This document shows, one piece after another, positions 46,901 to 61,900 of a stretch of DNA of 64,000 nucleotides; the stretch's first letter is position 1; every line of letters begins with the position of its first letter. Made by a program: the position numbers and the translations under genes. This DNA comes from Liolophura sinensis (taxonomy: Eukaryota > Mollusca > Polyplacophora > Chitonida > Chitonidae): contig NC_088299.1 of NCBI RefSeq assembly GCF_032854445.1, forward strand, positions 9,419,608 through 9,483,607, written 5' to 3'. The notes beneath the pieces are model-generated. The model was not told the DNA's origin. It ran no database searches and was given only the letters and a program-made list of their open reading frames with translations.

Positions 46901-49900
46901 CTCTGTTTTTAACACAGCTCAAGACTTCCAGCATACATAGATTACATACATAGCGCTTTGCACGCAGCTTTACAACTGTAACAGATTTCTGTAACTTGAC
47001 AGCTGAATCTGGTGGAAATTGCGTTATTTCTTTTGAGAAGTTTTTAAGCACTGCAACTCCCGCATTTACTAAGACACTTCAACGATTTTCCACACACTTG
47101 CAGTACACATATAGCCCTTTCCACTCAGCCATTTTCAGCTTTACAGCTGTAGCGTCATGTGACCTCCAAATATGGGGGGGAAATTCCACTTTTTCGGACT
47201 TTAATCGCAATTCACGACAAAGCTGTGCGTCAGAGAAAAGAAAAAGACCAGATTCGTGATCAGTACAAACTGCTCCAAGGAGCGTACTCATAACAATTAA
47301 ATTAAGACAATTTTAATCACGTGACAGTTTCGCTAAGCTGGGATCGACCTCTGACATGGGTGACTGGCGTGAACGATGCAAGCCCGGTGCGATCTGCCCA
47401 ATGTCAATTTCCCAAAGTCAGTCACCTTCAAATCTCCGAAATCGAACACCTGGACCAGCGCACATGTAGATACATATATCTATTAAACACCAGGGCTTGG
47501 TTAGCGTACAGTAAAGAAGACAAAGTTTGCGCAAAACAAAAAAGCAAAACTTTTAGAAATACGTGCACAACATACACTAACTGGCCATGCAAAAAGTTTA
47601 GGTGTACATGTATTGGGGGTGGGGGGTGGTGTTATGTTGGGAAGCAATGGCATAAGGTGAGCCATCTGCAGAGCAAACCAGATAATTAAGAGAACATATA
47701 CATGATACATATTCTTCATAGCCATATATTGTATTACACTATACAGCATGTGTATGTAATTGTGCCAAATGTGGTAAATCTGTCTTTGGACATTATTCAA
47801 AAGCATGCATGTCTTGTTTTTGACACAGGTCAAAGATCCTCACCTTACATAGAGTACATGCATAGTCATTTATACACAGCCATATTCAGCTTCACAGCTG
47901 TGACAGTTTTCTGTCACCTGACCTGCAAAAATGGGGAAAATTTCGCTTTTTCGCGTTTTGATCGCAATTTGCGGAACAAAAAATAAGACCGGATTCGTAA
48001 TGATGACGTCAAACTACGTCAGGTAACTTGTAAAGAATATTCAAATTCAAATTTTTCGTCTTCCCATGACGTCACATCATATGTATCAGTCAAAACCTAA
48101 TTTGCATACATATTGCATCCTTTTCCTGTCCAAATAGCCGTCATGGAATGCTTAATATGTGTGCTAAACTTTAAGTCAATCGGACAATGCGTTTTGGAAA
48201 AAAATGCTGTAAAATGTTTTCTCTTCAACCCAAAATGCTCGTCAGATCACGGGACTCAGGCCACCCAACTTTTACTCGTAAGAGCACATCCCCGGATCTA
48301 TAACATACGTAAGTTTCACGCATTTTTGTGGAGACGTCTTAGCTGTAGAAGTTTTTCAATTTTGAAAAATGAAAAACTGGCGATTTTTGGGGGGCACGTA
48401 CTACTTCCGGTTTGCTGACGTCACTTACCGCTGTGTAAAAGCTGTATGCTTTTTGGGGGGTGGATGTTAAGCCTTAAGACTGCATCTCTAGCTTCATTGG
48501 TTAAGGAGATATACCACTTCCGGTTTTGATGACGTCACATCCAGTTTTAGAAAAAATGCATTTTCGGATTCAGCGTCTAAAACTGCATCAGATAAAACAG
48601 TTTCCGACGTTAAAATTCTTAACAGGTTAGAAAATATGTTCAAAAAGCCAGTTTTTTTCGTCAGATGATAATTTCACCCACAGCAAGCTTCTACAATTTT
48701 CAGCGCAGAAAGTTTCCATAATCACCCTGAATGTACCTAGGCCTTGTGAAACTGCAGTTTGAGTCGTTCCGTAGAAGAAGATGGTTAAAGACAAAATCCA
48801 ATATGACAGCCAAGTCATGTGATCCAAGAGTTTCCAAAAGCTTAGGTGCAAAACTTCAGGTCTGTAGCTCAAAAATACTGAAATTTCACAGCTGTGCGAC
48901 TTGCGTTTGTTTCTAAAAACGCGGGACAAATTTGTGGAGAATAATAATAATAGTCCTAATGAAAATAATAGGCTGAATGGCTCGAACCCCCTAATAAATA
49001 AATAAATAGATAAATAAATAAATAATTAAAAAATAAATAAAAAATAAATAAATAAATAAATAAACACAGGGCTCAGTGGTTATAAACACTGGCGTGCATG
49101 TCGTCTACACAAAATAATCTTCGATCAGTTCTGATTCTGGTCCAGACTACTCTAGTTCTGTGAGGATATTGCACAGTGAAGGTTGAATATCATAAATACT
49201 GTTTTCGTGAAGGTTAGAAATGATAACTGGATTGCACAGTGAAGGTTGAATGCCATGAATAGTGTTCTTGTGAAAGGTAGAAATGATAACTGTTATCATT
49301 TCTACCTTTCACGACAACAATATTTATGACATTCAACCTTCACTGAGCAATAATCTGTTTATTATTTATATCCTGACATTTTCTCTACATTTATATAAAT
49401 GAGTATCAGTTTATCTGTTGCATCCGTGAAAAAAATAAAAAAGCATACGCGCTGCAATTTCGTTCACGTCCGCACTCACAAAACCTTTTTACAGTTTTAA
49501 ACGCATTCTGTAAGTAATTATACATTCTACAAAGGTGTTTAATGCTAATGCAACACAGGTATTTACGTAAATTAAGCACATGAAGAATTTCTACCTCTTT
49601 TTTTTGGCGAATTATGTATTGCGCGGAAGTGCACGGCCTTGTGATGCTATCCACGAAGATTTCACGGTGACTGCATGAAGTGACACAATGGATGTAGCAG
49701 ACGGCATGCAAAAAGTAGTTCCAGCAAGGTCAACTGATGTATAAATAATAAATTTATTTATTTGATTTATGTTTTACGCCTTACTCAAGAATATTTCACG
49801 TATACGACGCCTGCCAGCATTATAGTGGGAAGAACCCGGCGTGCAAAGCCCGGGGGAAAGCCACGACCATCTGCTGGCAGACTTTCCCACGAACAGGTAT

Positions 49901-52900
49901 TTGTTTAATGTGTAACCAGGCATTTCTTTGGCGTAAGGCGTATGATTCCCATAGCGGAGTTACTGTACTATAATTCTGCCTCTGCTACAGGTGATAGACG
50001 AACTGCTGACGTACGATATGCCTGCCAACGGGAGTTACCTGCACAAATGGCGTATAAATGAGAACGAGTATCAGTATAAGTTCTACTCTTCAAACGGGTA
50101 TGGCATTGATGCCAATCGTACGTTTTGGGTGAGTATATCAAGGGCAAACAAAGCTTTTTCTCCATAAACAGTTTTTCAATGTAAACTGCCAATTACACAC
50201 GGCGTTATCATTGCGAATTTCAATATGGCCTCTCCTTCCAGCTTGTGATGTTTCTATTGCTTGTAGGGCCAAGCTCACACTATAAGCTCGTAAGTCTGTT
50301 TCGGCAGGATTACCCTTTTTTCCTTGAGCACGACTTGCAAGTCTTTAAGTTACTAAGGAGAAAATTCGTCAGTAACTGTTGTTTTATTTGGATCAATTTC
50401 TCACTTATACCATGATCGCTATAGTATAAGTGAGAAATTGATGACTATGAATAATAATTGAATCCAACCAAATTAATCTGAATCTCAAAACCATCACAAT
50501 GCTGAAAATGATTAATCACACAACACAAAACGCTGCACACGACCTGTATACATTTTATTTATTTGACTGGTGTTGAACGGTATACTCTAGAATATTTTGA
50601 TCATGTGATGGCAGTCATTTTTATGGGTGAAAGAAACCGAGTGCCCGATGTAAACCATCGATTGGCAATCTACTTACGAACTTGATCGCATGTGACGATT
50701 TACCAGTGGGCTCAGCTAACTGGTAAACGCCTGGTTTGCTAAGCGTTGTATTCGTTGTTGAAGATAGCGGTCAACAAATAAATAATATACTGGGCTGCCT
50801 TGTGTCTAGATAATGTGACTTGGATAACTGGGCTTCACATATTGCCGCTAAGCGTTATGATGTGAGAACGAGACATAGCCTAAATAGCCATCATCTCCAA
50901 ATTAACAAACCGTATAACGTCCTTCTCCATACAACCGCTTGTTCAAATGTAGCTAATATAATATCTTTTATTTCAACTCTCATCGTTTTGAAACTGGGCA
51001 TTTTGAGGAACGACGATGTAGAATTCCTATTTTTCAGGCTGAAGGTTTGACTGTTTTCATCTTCCTCTTTCAGCACGCTGGTCTGACTGTTCTCACAGAC
51101 GCCGACGTAACGACTCTTGGCAGTAAGTTTTGTTGTGTCTAACGGGAGTTCGCTCCCCCTTACCTGCCGATTTGTCCGCATTTTCTTCAAGATAAATATC
51201 TTTTGCAGACAGAATTTCCACATGCATAGCGTTCATGAATGACTAATTGTTTTTGCATAATTCTTCTTTGTTATTGTGTTTCAGGATTATGAATACACTT
51301 TTAGCTTGAAAAGGAAAAAATACTTCGATAGGCTATACATAACACCAGTTAATACGTTTTTTGGTTTCTTTGCTTATTTTATTTTCATATTTTTGTTTTT
51401 AAGTTTCTTGTGAAGAGACCGGTCAATTCACATGTTTTGACGGTCAGAGCTGTTACTCGAATGACACTCGCTGTAATGGTGTCTACGATTGTCCGAATGA
51501 CTGGGGTGACGAGCAGGGTTGTAAGTATAATAGTATCGGTGGTCGAGAGATCAAATCCCGTACATTGCAATTATGCAACCTGCAGATATTCACTACCCCT
51601 TGAAATTTAGTATATAGATGTAAAGAGAAATTAATTAAAACATAATAATTGTTTTGAAAACAACGTGATTTTCCTAAAGAGAATATGACTTTTACAGTGT
51701 TGCCTTTTACCACAACGACCGATTTTCTCTCGGGATGTTTTATTTGAAGGGCTTCTGCTAAATGCTACTTGACAATATCTTTTTAATATATTTTAAAACC
51801 TTTTTTGTTTCTGCATGCACTTTCAGTATGACTTTGCCTTGACCTTAGTATATAAAATATCGAAATTAGCCTTTGCGTTAAAGACGTTGTTGTCTGTTCT
51901 AAGAAAAAAAATTCTCTCAAACCATATGAAGCTTTATGCTATTTGGACATAACGCCATCTGGGATTAAAAATTAATTATCTAGCATTTTAATCAGATTCT
52001 CTGTGCCCAGAGTCTGGTCGAAGGCAATTTTTGTCGCTCCACCAAAATTAAACGGCATTTACGCAGATTTCGACACAACTGTTATACAACTGGGTTATTA
52101 CATAAATAGTTAATCATTATAGAAACACCTGATTCAATGCAAATGATGGCAGATACTATTTAAAATTTCACTAAGCTTCAGTAAACCAGTGGTTAGCGTG
52201 CTAGCGCACCATAATTACCCAGGAGCCACTCACCAATGTTATCGCTGTGAGTTCAAATCCAGCCCATCCTGATTTTCCCTGCAAGCAGGTAAGGGATGGT
52301 CTGCCAGGAAACTGCGGATGGTCGTGGGTCTTGAGGACGTCGTAAAACTGCAATCAAATAAATATATAAATTTAATCTCTGATATGCTTATATGTATATT
52401 TAAGGAGTTGTTTTCTGCTTTTTTTTCTTTTTTTTTTTTTTTGTTTTTGTTTGTTTTGGCCTTCAGGTACTTATGATGACAAAAGTACGCATAATCCGCG
52501 AAGGCCATTGGACAGAATTAGTCACGTGATGAGGTTTTACGATGACAGCAGCTGGATATGGAGGGAGAAGTTTGTGAAGTATGAAATCCCAAACTTATAA
52601 GGAGAACAATATTTGACTGACGAAATGGCTTCTCAATTTTTTAAGACTTCTTTTGGATGTAGCCTGTATGAAAACAATTACTCTGCCTGTTAAAGATTTC
52701 AACTTAATCATAAGATTGGATGTCTATTGTACATTAGTCTTCTAGCTCTCCCACTGGATGACACTACAAGTATGTTTGCTTAGGAAGGTGAAGTAGCTCC
52801 CTTCAGCAAAGCAGCAAAAGAGTACCTAAAATAAAACCCTTAAATCCTTACTTTATTAGTCGATGACTTAAGCCACAGTCAAGTTAGATCATTTTTATGA

Positions 52901-55900
52901 ATTTACCCTCAAGTTTTTCGCATAATACCATTCGATACTGCTTTCTTTGGTTTTAGGCCAGACGGGCGGATTGATTTCCGCGTGAACGTCCCGCGCTACC
53001 CTTTGACCTGGGTGGTGAACGGGTTCTCCAGCAGTCAAAACAAGGGTTTGGGAATTCTTGAACGTCCTGTCAGGGTGAGGCAAATCATAAAGACAGATAC
53101 ACGTGTGTTACGTGTATTGCAGCAAGCTATAAAAAATGATAAAACGATGAAAAACAATAGAATGAGCCTAGGTAGAAAAAAAAAACAAAATTGTTTGATA
53201 AACAATGCATATTTACTTTAAACATACCCAGACAAAAACTATTTTTATACATAAGACTTACTTACGTGATCTAATTCTGACATATACCTTGCTTAACAGC
53301 CACCATTCAGCCAATCTTACTAGCCCACCTAAATAATTGACAAGCTGGACAGCCGCTGTTTAGCCAATCTTACTAGCGCACCAAAATAATAGACAAACTG
53401 AACAGCCGCTGTTCAGCCAATCTTACTAGCTCACCAGGATGACTGGCAAGCTGGACTGCTGCTGGTTCAGCCAATCTTACTAGCGCACCAAAATAATTCA
53501 CAAGCCGGACTGCTGCTAGCTCAGCCAATCTTATTAGCGTACCCACATAACTGACAAGCTGGACTGCTGCTAGCTAAGCCAATCTTACTAGCCCACCGAG
53601 ATGATTGGCAAGCTGGACTGCTGCTAGCTCAGTCAATCTTACTAGCGTACCTAGATAACTGACAAGCTGGACTGCTGCCAGTTCTGCCAATCTTACTCCT
53701 GCTTTGCTGCAGAACTGACATCATGTGTAAATCAAGGATAATTAATTTTGCCCATAATAAACGAATAAGTGTATTTTATAGTTCATACGCTGACGAATAA
53801 CTTGTGAACTGAACTTTTTTCTTCTACACGATGTTCAGTTCGATGCAACCCGGTTGATGTACATTCAAGTAGAGGCCCCCATATACGTAGTCCGTGGAGA
53901 GCAAGTCGGATTCAGGGTGACCGTTTTTAACTACTGGTATACAGACGACTACTTGGAGGTAAGGGGTGGAAATAAGGGGCCGGGGTGTCTGTCTAATAGT
54001 ATGCTGTAAGCAGGTGAGGGGGTCATTTTCACAAAAGAATGACACAAAGCTGGGAAAAAAAAAACAGTATATTAACTGATGCGTCTTGTACCCGGGGAAA
54101 CACTGAAAAGTACTTTGAATTGGTTTACGCAGTCGTTGTTGAGAGGCCACCGTGGCCTTGTGATTAGCGTATTAGCGCAGTATAATGGCCTAAGAGCCTC
54201 TCACCAGTGTGAGTTCGCTTAGCTCATGATGGCTTCCTCACTTGTCATATGTGGGAAGGTCTGACAGCAGCGAGCAGATTGTCGCGGATTTCCTCCGAGT
54301 TCTGCCTTGATCTTCCCACCACAACACTGGCTAGCGTCGTATAAGTGAAATGTTATTGACTGGGGTGTAAAACTTAATCAAACAAATAAATAAATAAATA
54401 CATTTTATGTTGTTCAAAACTTTTGACACTTTGTGTTTAATTGTTCATATCTTTTTTCGTTTCATGAGAATTTTGTCTGATATTTTAGGTTTTGGTAAAA
54501 GTACACGGCTCTCCGAATTACAAGTTTGTTCACGTGCAGCCGTTTGGTATTGTCGATTTCTACGATCCTCTGACCACTGGGGGAGATCACGAGACCATTG
54601 TCTTTGTGAGTATCAACTTCTGTGCATGAGTAACCTGGTTTCATATTAAAGATAATTTTCATCTTTTTTTCACAAAAACAGATTTTGTGAACAGTACATT
54701 ATTTTTATTTGATCGCTTCTTTTTTACCCCACACTCAAGCATTTTTCACTAGCTGAAAAAATCAGAATGTCCGGGGTAAACCACCGACCTTTGGCAAGTT
54801 ACTGACTAGCTATCCGACGTGTAATGCACAGGTGTGCACATCATATGAGTGAAAGACAAATGATCTTCAAACAAAGGCTGGGAAAACGGTCCCTGTGTAA
54901 TAAATTGTCACCATGGCCTCATGAACATTGGGACAGGGCGAATGCAAAAATATCCTGTGTAAAGCGATCATTGAACCCGTTCATCTTGTGTCCTAGCGGT
55001 TGAAAGGCAAGATTCTTAATTGGTTCAATATGTTACAAGTTCCACTGATTGAATAAACGAATTACATCGCATGGAGTGTGTTTGGCTTCAAAATCAATAC
55101 GTACACAGCGAAAACACTGATGGTACATTTCGATGGTCTACATTGCGTGCACAATAAAGCGTTTGTACAATGCTGATAAATGATCGTATTGCGGTACAAT
55201 TGCGCCTTACAGAACTTTCAACAACGTTCTACAGTATTATCACAAGAAAAGAGATGTGTTTCAGCAGGGAATGGGTCCATTCAGCACATATCAAAATCTC
55301 TTTGGAGTTGTGACTTTGTGAAAATTTGATTAGTAGTGGATGTACGAAAAAAAGGTCGTCATACAAACTGAATCTAGGCGTCAAAACATTCGTATAACTG
55401 CTGCAAGACAAAGATGAGCGTTCCAGGTCGCAATAATCTCAAGGCCAGTACCCCAAAAAACGTTCAACACCAAGCACCAAAGAACTAAGAAGGTATATAA
55501 AGAAAGAAATTAGCACCGATTTATGCAGTCAGCAGCTTTCAATGATGTTGGAAGGACACACGGAATGTTCTTGGCGAACGGATGAACTCAGTACCTAAAT
55601 CTTGCAACATGTTAGTTGTGATTAAGCGCTTTGATTGCAACTGTTCATATATACAACGTGGCTTTAATAATTCAACACGACGAATATGTCCCCACCCCCG
55701 CCCGTTTAGGCGGAACTATACACAGTTATGAAGCAGAGATTCTGGAAACTCTGTCCATAATTACATACAAGAAATTATAGCCATTGTAAAACTTTAAAAA
55801 ATGTGAGTGAATAACATGTACCCACCAGGTTTTGCAGTAGCAGTACTTGTCACGTTGGTTGAAATCGTTTGGTGTGAGGGTTACAACTTGCTTATGTTTT

Positions 55901-58900
55901 GGATTTACCGTACCCGATGGGGTTAGCTCGCCTACGCGGCGCAGTGACCCAGGAACCTCTCACAAATGAGGTTGCTATGAGTTCAAGTTTAGCTCACGAT
56001 GGCTTTCTCTCCGGCCGTACGTGGGAAAGTCTGGTAGCACCCTCCAGGTGGTCGTAGGTTTTCCCAAGACTCCGGTTTCCTCCCACCATAATGCTGGCCG
56101 CTGTCGTATAAGTGAAATACTCTTGGTGCGACGTAAAACACCAAGCAAATAAATAAATACTAACAGGCTGACTTACTTGTTTATGGCTGTCTATTACTAG
56201 TTGGAGCCGGGAGAGTCCAAGGACATTTACATGCCCGTGGTGCCAGTCAGGTGGGAGAATGAGCACGTGGACGTGACCATTAGCGCCACATGTTACTTGG
56301 CCAGCGATGTCGTCACCAAAAGACTCCATGTACAGGTAAGAATAACTGGTAAAAAATTTATATTATGAATCATTCCAACTAAAACCAGAACTTAAAACAG
56401 AATTTAATAAATACAACGCAGACATACCGGCGGAAATCTATAACCAGTCAAGTGGAACATTGATTCCTATTTTGGGCTACATGTGACTCGATCATTGCAT
56501 AGCGTTTTTTAAATATTTTTTTGTCTGTTTGAATACAAGATCTCTTCTCCTTCTGTCTGATATAAGATAAGATCATTTATTATTGTATTCGTTGTTGCAA
56601 TACGATTGTATTACTAACTGTTTGTTCTTATTTAGCTGCTATAGTATGATGGTATTACTAACTGTTCTTATTTTGTGGTTACAGTATGATGATATTACTA
56701 ACTGTTTGTTCTGATTTTGTTGTTACGGTATGTTTGTATTGCTAGCTGTTCTTATATTGTTGTTACAGTATTATGGTATTACTAACTGTTTCTCCTAATT
56801 TTTTGTTACAGTATGACGGTATTACTGTTTGTTCTTATTTTGTTGTTACAGAATGACGGTATTACTAATTGTTTGTTCTTATTTTGTTGTTACAGTATGA
56901 TGGTATTACTAACTACTATAGTACACCATACCTCGTGGACCTGATCACCAAAAGCTCTGTTGTCATACCTGACCTCAAAGTCAACGTCCCACAAAGCTTC
57001 ATTCTTCCTGAACAACGAGAACACGAATATGTGCCAGGGTCGCCTAAGGCTATTGTATCGGTCTTTGGTAAGGATGAATCTCATATTTACCTCCACCAAG
57101 GAGATCATATTTTTACCGACGTTGATGTGTTTGTTTGTTTGTCAACAACTTTGAATTAAAAATTTGAATTAAATTTTGGGCATAAACTTTCAGGTAGGAA
57201 TCGATCCGTTAAAATCTTAAACCAGGATTTTATTTACTGACTCTTCACAACTGACAGTTAGGTCACAACTGCATGTGTTTTTTTCCTTTGCCTTGTAATA
57301 TTACCTAGCAGAGTCTTAATGGTCAATCTTGATGAACTGGTCAAAACGGTGTTCACCATTTAGTTACATGTGGCAGAGGTGTGCGCTCTTAGATGGAGTG
57401 TCTTCTAGTTACTACAGTTATTTACAATATATTAGACGCCACTGGTCTAGAACTTTTCAAAATAGTATACGTAACTGATCATATGAATTACATACCTGAT
57501 AATTCACTGTCGCCCGCTTTTAATCTGATCAAAATGTGAACTGATTTTTCAGGAGACGTTGTTATTCCTGGGTTTTTTGAAGAATATCCCACTGCAGAAG
57601 ACATTTTACGTCGTCCGTATGGCTCTGCGGAACAGAACATGTTTAATTTCGCCTACAATCTTCTGACACTAAAATTCAAAAAGAACTCCAAACAGCTGTC
57701 AGACCCTGTCTTGATGCGAACCTTGGAATACATGAATGTCGGTATGAACAAGTATTTAAGTTTCGTCAAAGCGCTGGTATAACTTGCGTAGATGACACGT
57801 CATTTGTAGATAACAAACTCTTCCAATTATTGCAGACCACTACATTACAGTTTATTTAATGTAATGGTTTGAAGTTAACATCGGCACTTCACCAGTAATA
57901 ACTGAAAGAATTTGTGTCATATTAAGATTACTTATGAACAGAGGCGTGGAAACACACATTCGTATACCTGCAGCCGTCAGTTATGATGGCCGTTCCGAGT
58001 GTGAAATCACCCGATTAAATTTCCAAAACATATTCAACTACTAAAAACCTAAGAAAGTATACAGACTCAAAAATTGCAGAAAAGAGAAACAATCGTCCGT
58101 TTCCAATGATATGAAATACATTCACATTTCTGTGGCCGTAAACAGTTGGACTGTTTAGTGTGCAGGCACTTGTATTTCATGTAGAAGTATTTTTGCTTTG
58201 AATACTTTGCTCCTTATGACACCGATGATGATCAAGATCGCTATCCCACAATGTATTGTAAATACTTTCAGTTTAATTTTTGATGTCTGTTTTCAGGTTT
58301 ACAGAGACAGTTGAGCTACATGACCCCAGAAGGAGGCGTCAAGATGTTTCGTGACGACACAGAGGCTAGTACATGGTGGGTTTGGCAGCATACAAATTTC
58401 TAAGGGTTTGTCATAAAGTGGGCTTATCTAACTATATGGTTAAACAAGGCTTCTGGAGATATTTGAAATCCTTCATTATAGCTTGTAAACAGGTTTAAAA
58501 TTTACATAAAGGTCCTTTTTGACATCTTTATTTACGGACTGAAGGCCAAGAAGCCGACCGTCAAATTCCGCGAAAATATCATATAGAGGTATCAATTTCT
58601 TCTTGACTTTTTTTTCGGAGTGTTATGCTATGTCTAGTCACATATCACTTCCACGGAACCTTTGAGGGCCTGGAATCTCTGCCCCTTGTTAAGAACCTGT
58701 ATGGAGTCAATTCAAGGAAGTCATTTCTGACTTAAGTCATTTAAAACCTCTTCACAATGCCTAGTTTTTCTGCTCCTTTCAGGTTAACAGCTTTTGTGGT
58801 GAAGACTCTTGACGAAGCCCGATTTGCAGAATGGGAACAGACGCTGTTCATCCCTGCTGATCTTATCAACTCGCTGGTAATATGGTTGTGTAACAAACAA

Positions 58901-61900
58901 AACGACACGGGGGCGTTCCACGAGGCGAAAGGCTCACCTGTGTATGACCGCAAAATGGTAAAGTTTTAATGCAAAGTTATGAATAAATGTATGTAATGAG
59001 AGTAAACTTGGCTCAGTATATAGTGTGGTAACTGTTTAAAGAGGCTGCTAGTGCATTAGAGATTTGCGACAAAATGCCAACCAAATCAAATTTCCTGTAT
59101 TTTCCGAGAAAATATCAGACACTTGCCTGTACATTTGGCTTATAGTCTTTATATTGCGACCCGCTTTATAATTTTTTGGAACTTTTTTATCGATTTTGAG
59201 CGGTATTGCACATGCACAGACGCTAATTGAGCTATTCTAATATAATTGCAAAACTTCGATTTCATATGCTCTGATCGATTTTTTGCCAACAATCAGCGAT
59301 ATAATGTAGTAAAAGACTTACAGAAGCACAGAGAGTAACACCAGACGACATTGTGATAATTGGCAATTGGTCAAATAGACACTTTCTTGTAGTGTATACA
59401 TATATATATAGCTTAGCTCTTGTGTGAATTGGCAACTAGTTCAAGTCCAGCTCATGCCGACTTCCTCTCCGGCCGTACGTCGGAAGGTCTGACAGCAACC
59501 TGCGGATGATCGTGGGATTCCCCCGGGCTCTGCCCGGTTTACTCAAACCATAATGCTGGCCGTCGTCGTATAAGTGAAATATTCTTGAGTACGGCACAAA
59601 ACACCAATCAAATAAATCAAATAAATAAGAACTGGCAAGTACATGTATATGTTGGTATGGCTATATTGTTTCCAACGCTTGAGTAAAATACATACGATGA
59701 AATGTTTCACAGGGATGAAAGAGATTCCCAAAACGCGTCACAAAAAAGTCCAAGAAAGTGTATATTTGTTAAGAGACTATCCAGTATAGGCTATAATTAG
59801 TCTTGTACCTAAAGTAGACAGTCCACTGTGGTTTTCAGCCGTTGACTATTTTGCACTTCGAGACGCTAGAGGGCGTATATGTTGCGACTTTTTAGGTATT
59901 TACGTAAACAGTTAACTGCTGTAAATTGACAAGAGGTCGGTTTTCACCGAATAGGTGTGACCATTTGCCAACAACCACACTCTCCATCAGATGATTTATT
60001 GCTTACCCAAACTTTAAACCATAAATTAGCAACACCATTTACTCATGTTATATACATACTGTGACACTCTATATATGTTGCTCTCTTTCCCGCTCTACCC
60101 TTGAAGGCCAGTATCAATGAGCAAACCATCGAGTTGTACAACGACCCAATCCCGCTCACAGCCTATGTGCTCATTGCCCTACAGAAAGTCACGGGGGCGT
60201 CAAAGGTAAGGGCTACATGTGTTTATTTATTTATTTATGTAAAAATGCTGATTGCATTAATGGTACGAAATTGTCACTGATTTATTAATGATAAATCTTC
60301 AGTCCACAGATGTAGTAACCTGATGAGTACTGTATAATGTTAATTTAACCAAAATCCTGAAGTGGATTTTGTAATGATGTATGACTGCCGTTGTTTCTAT
60401 AATTGTGACATATCAGTATAAATAAATTCGCAAATGATACTTCATCTTATTTATTGTTCACTTAATTGTTTGTCTCTAATTAATCTTTTAATCTATCTTA
60501 ATATAACTGATTATAAGGTATGCTTCTGGTAATAATACTTCGATACCACAAGAGAACCTCCCTGGCTCAATTGCCCAGAAGCCTCTCACCAATGCGCTCA
60601 ATGTGGGTTCGCCCAGCCCAAGCTGGTTTCCTCTCCAACCGAGTGCGGGAAGGTCTGTCAGCAACCTGTGGATGGTAGTGGATTTCCCTCGGGGCTCTGC
60701 CTTGTTTCCTCCCACCATAATGCTGGCCGCCGTCGTATAAGTGAAATATTCTTCAGTACGGCGTAAAACACCAATCAAAATCAATAAATCAATACCACTA
60801 ATTGTACTATTAATGCATTTGTATCACCGCTTTCATGTTACACGTTCTATTACCGTTATTATTTCTCCAAGACAATCACATTTCTAATTCTTTAGTCGGC
60901 ACAGACATGCAGTGAGACTTCTCGGAGGAGGGCGGCGACCTACCTTAGGAATCAGGTGCTTAATATAGATGTGGCTAACGACGTATTCCATCTGGCCATC
61001 ACAACTTACGCTCTTTCTTTGACCGAAGAGGAGAGTCGCACCGCATACGATATATTGTACAAACGCGGAACGACCCAAGGTAAAAAAAATATTTTTAATA
61101 CAGCGAGGAAGATTTGAGGAAAGGAATAACCGTAATCTGCTGTTCAAGCCTAGAAAGCTAATAATCTGCTGTACATAAAGAGAAGGACTGCAGATAAGAA
61201 TAAGTACGATCTTCTATGCACATGGATTATTACTCGAGGTAAGAAATAACAAAGATTTGTTGACGTAAGCATCCTGATAATGATTCAGGCATCAAATAAC
61301 AACCATCTGCTCTACAAACAGAAAAGGAATTTTGGGTAAGGTCTTGAATTGAGGAATGCTCAGTTCAGGAAATCGAACACGATTAGGATATAATTCGATT
61401 AATTATATAGTACACAATATTTTGCGCATATACCAATTAAATAGGCAATATGATTAAGCGTTACTTCCTGTTCCTAAGAAAGCTAAATGACAAACTGACA
61501 TACCACCAATTTTCTGCACCTTGAATTGCACTTCTTGTTTACAGAAAAACAGTTATACTGGGCGGACAGGTTTGTGCCGTCTAACCCCTCCAGGATACAG
61601 AGTGCTCTTCCGTTAATGCTTCCACGCTTTGAGCTACAGAATGATGCATATTCTGTACACAGCACTGCATACGCCCTGATGTCCCTAATCAGGCACGGGG
61701 GACTAAGATATGACCTCATGTCTACCGTGACGTGGTTGAACAACATGAGAAACTTCATTGGAGGATTTGCATCAACACAAGTAAGTTGGAAAGACTACGG
61801 TGTGGATGGATGCTGAAACACCCCATAGCAATGCTTTACAATTGCTACCACGGAATATATTCACTGTTTGCTGCCAATAATAACACTAATATTGACTGAA

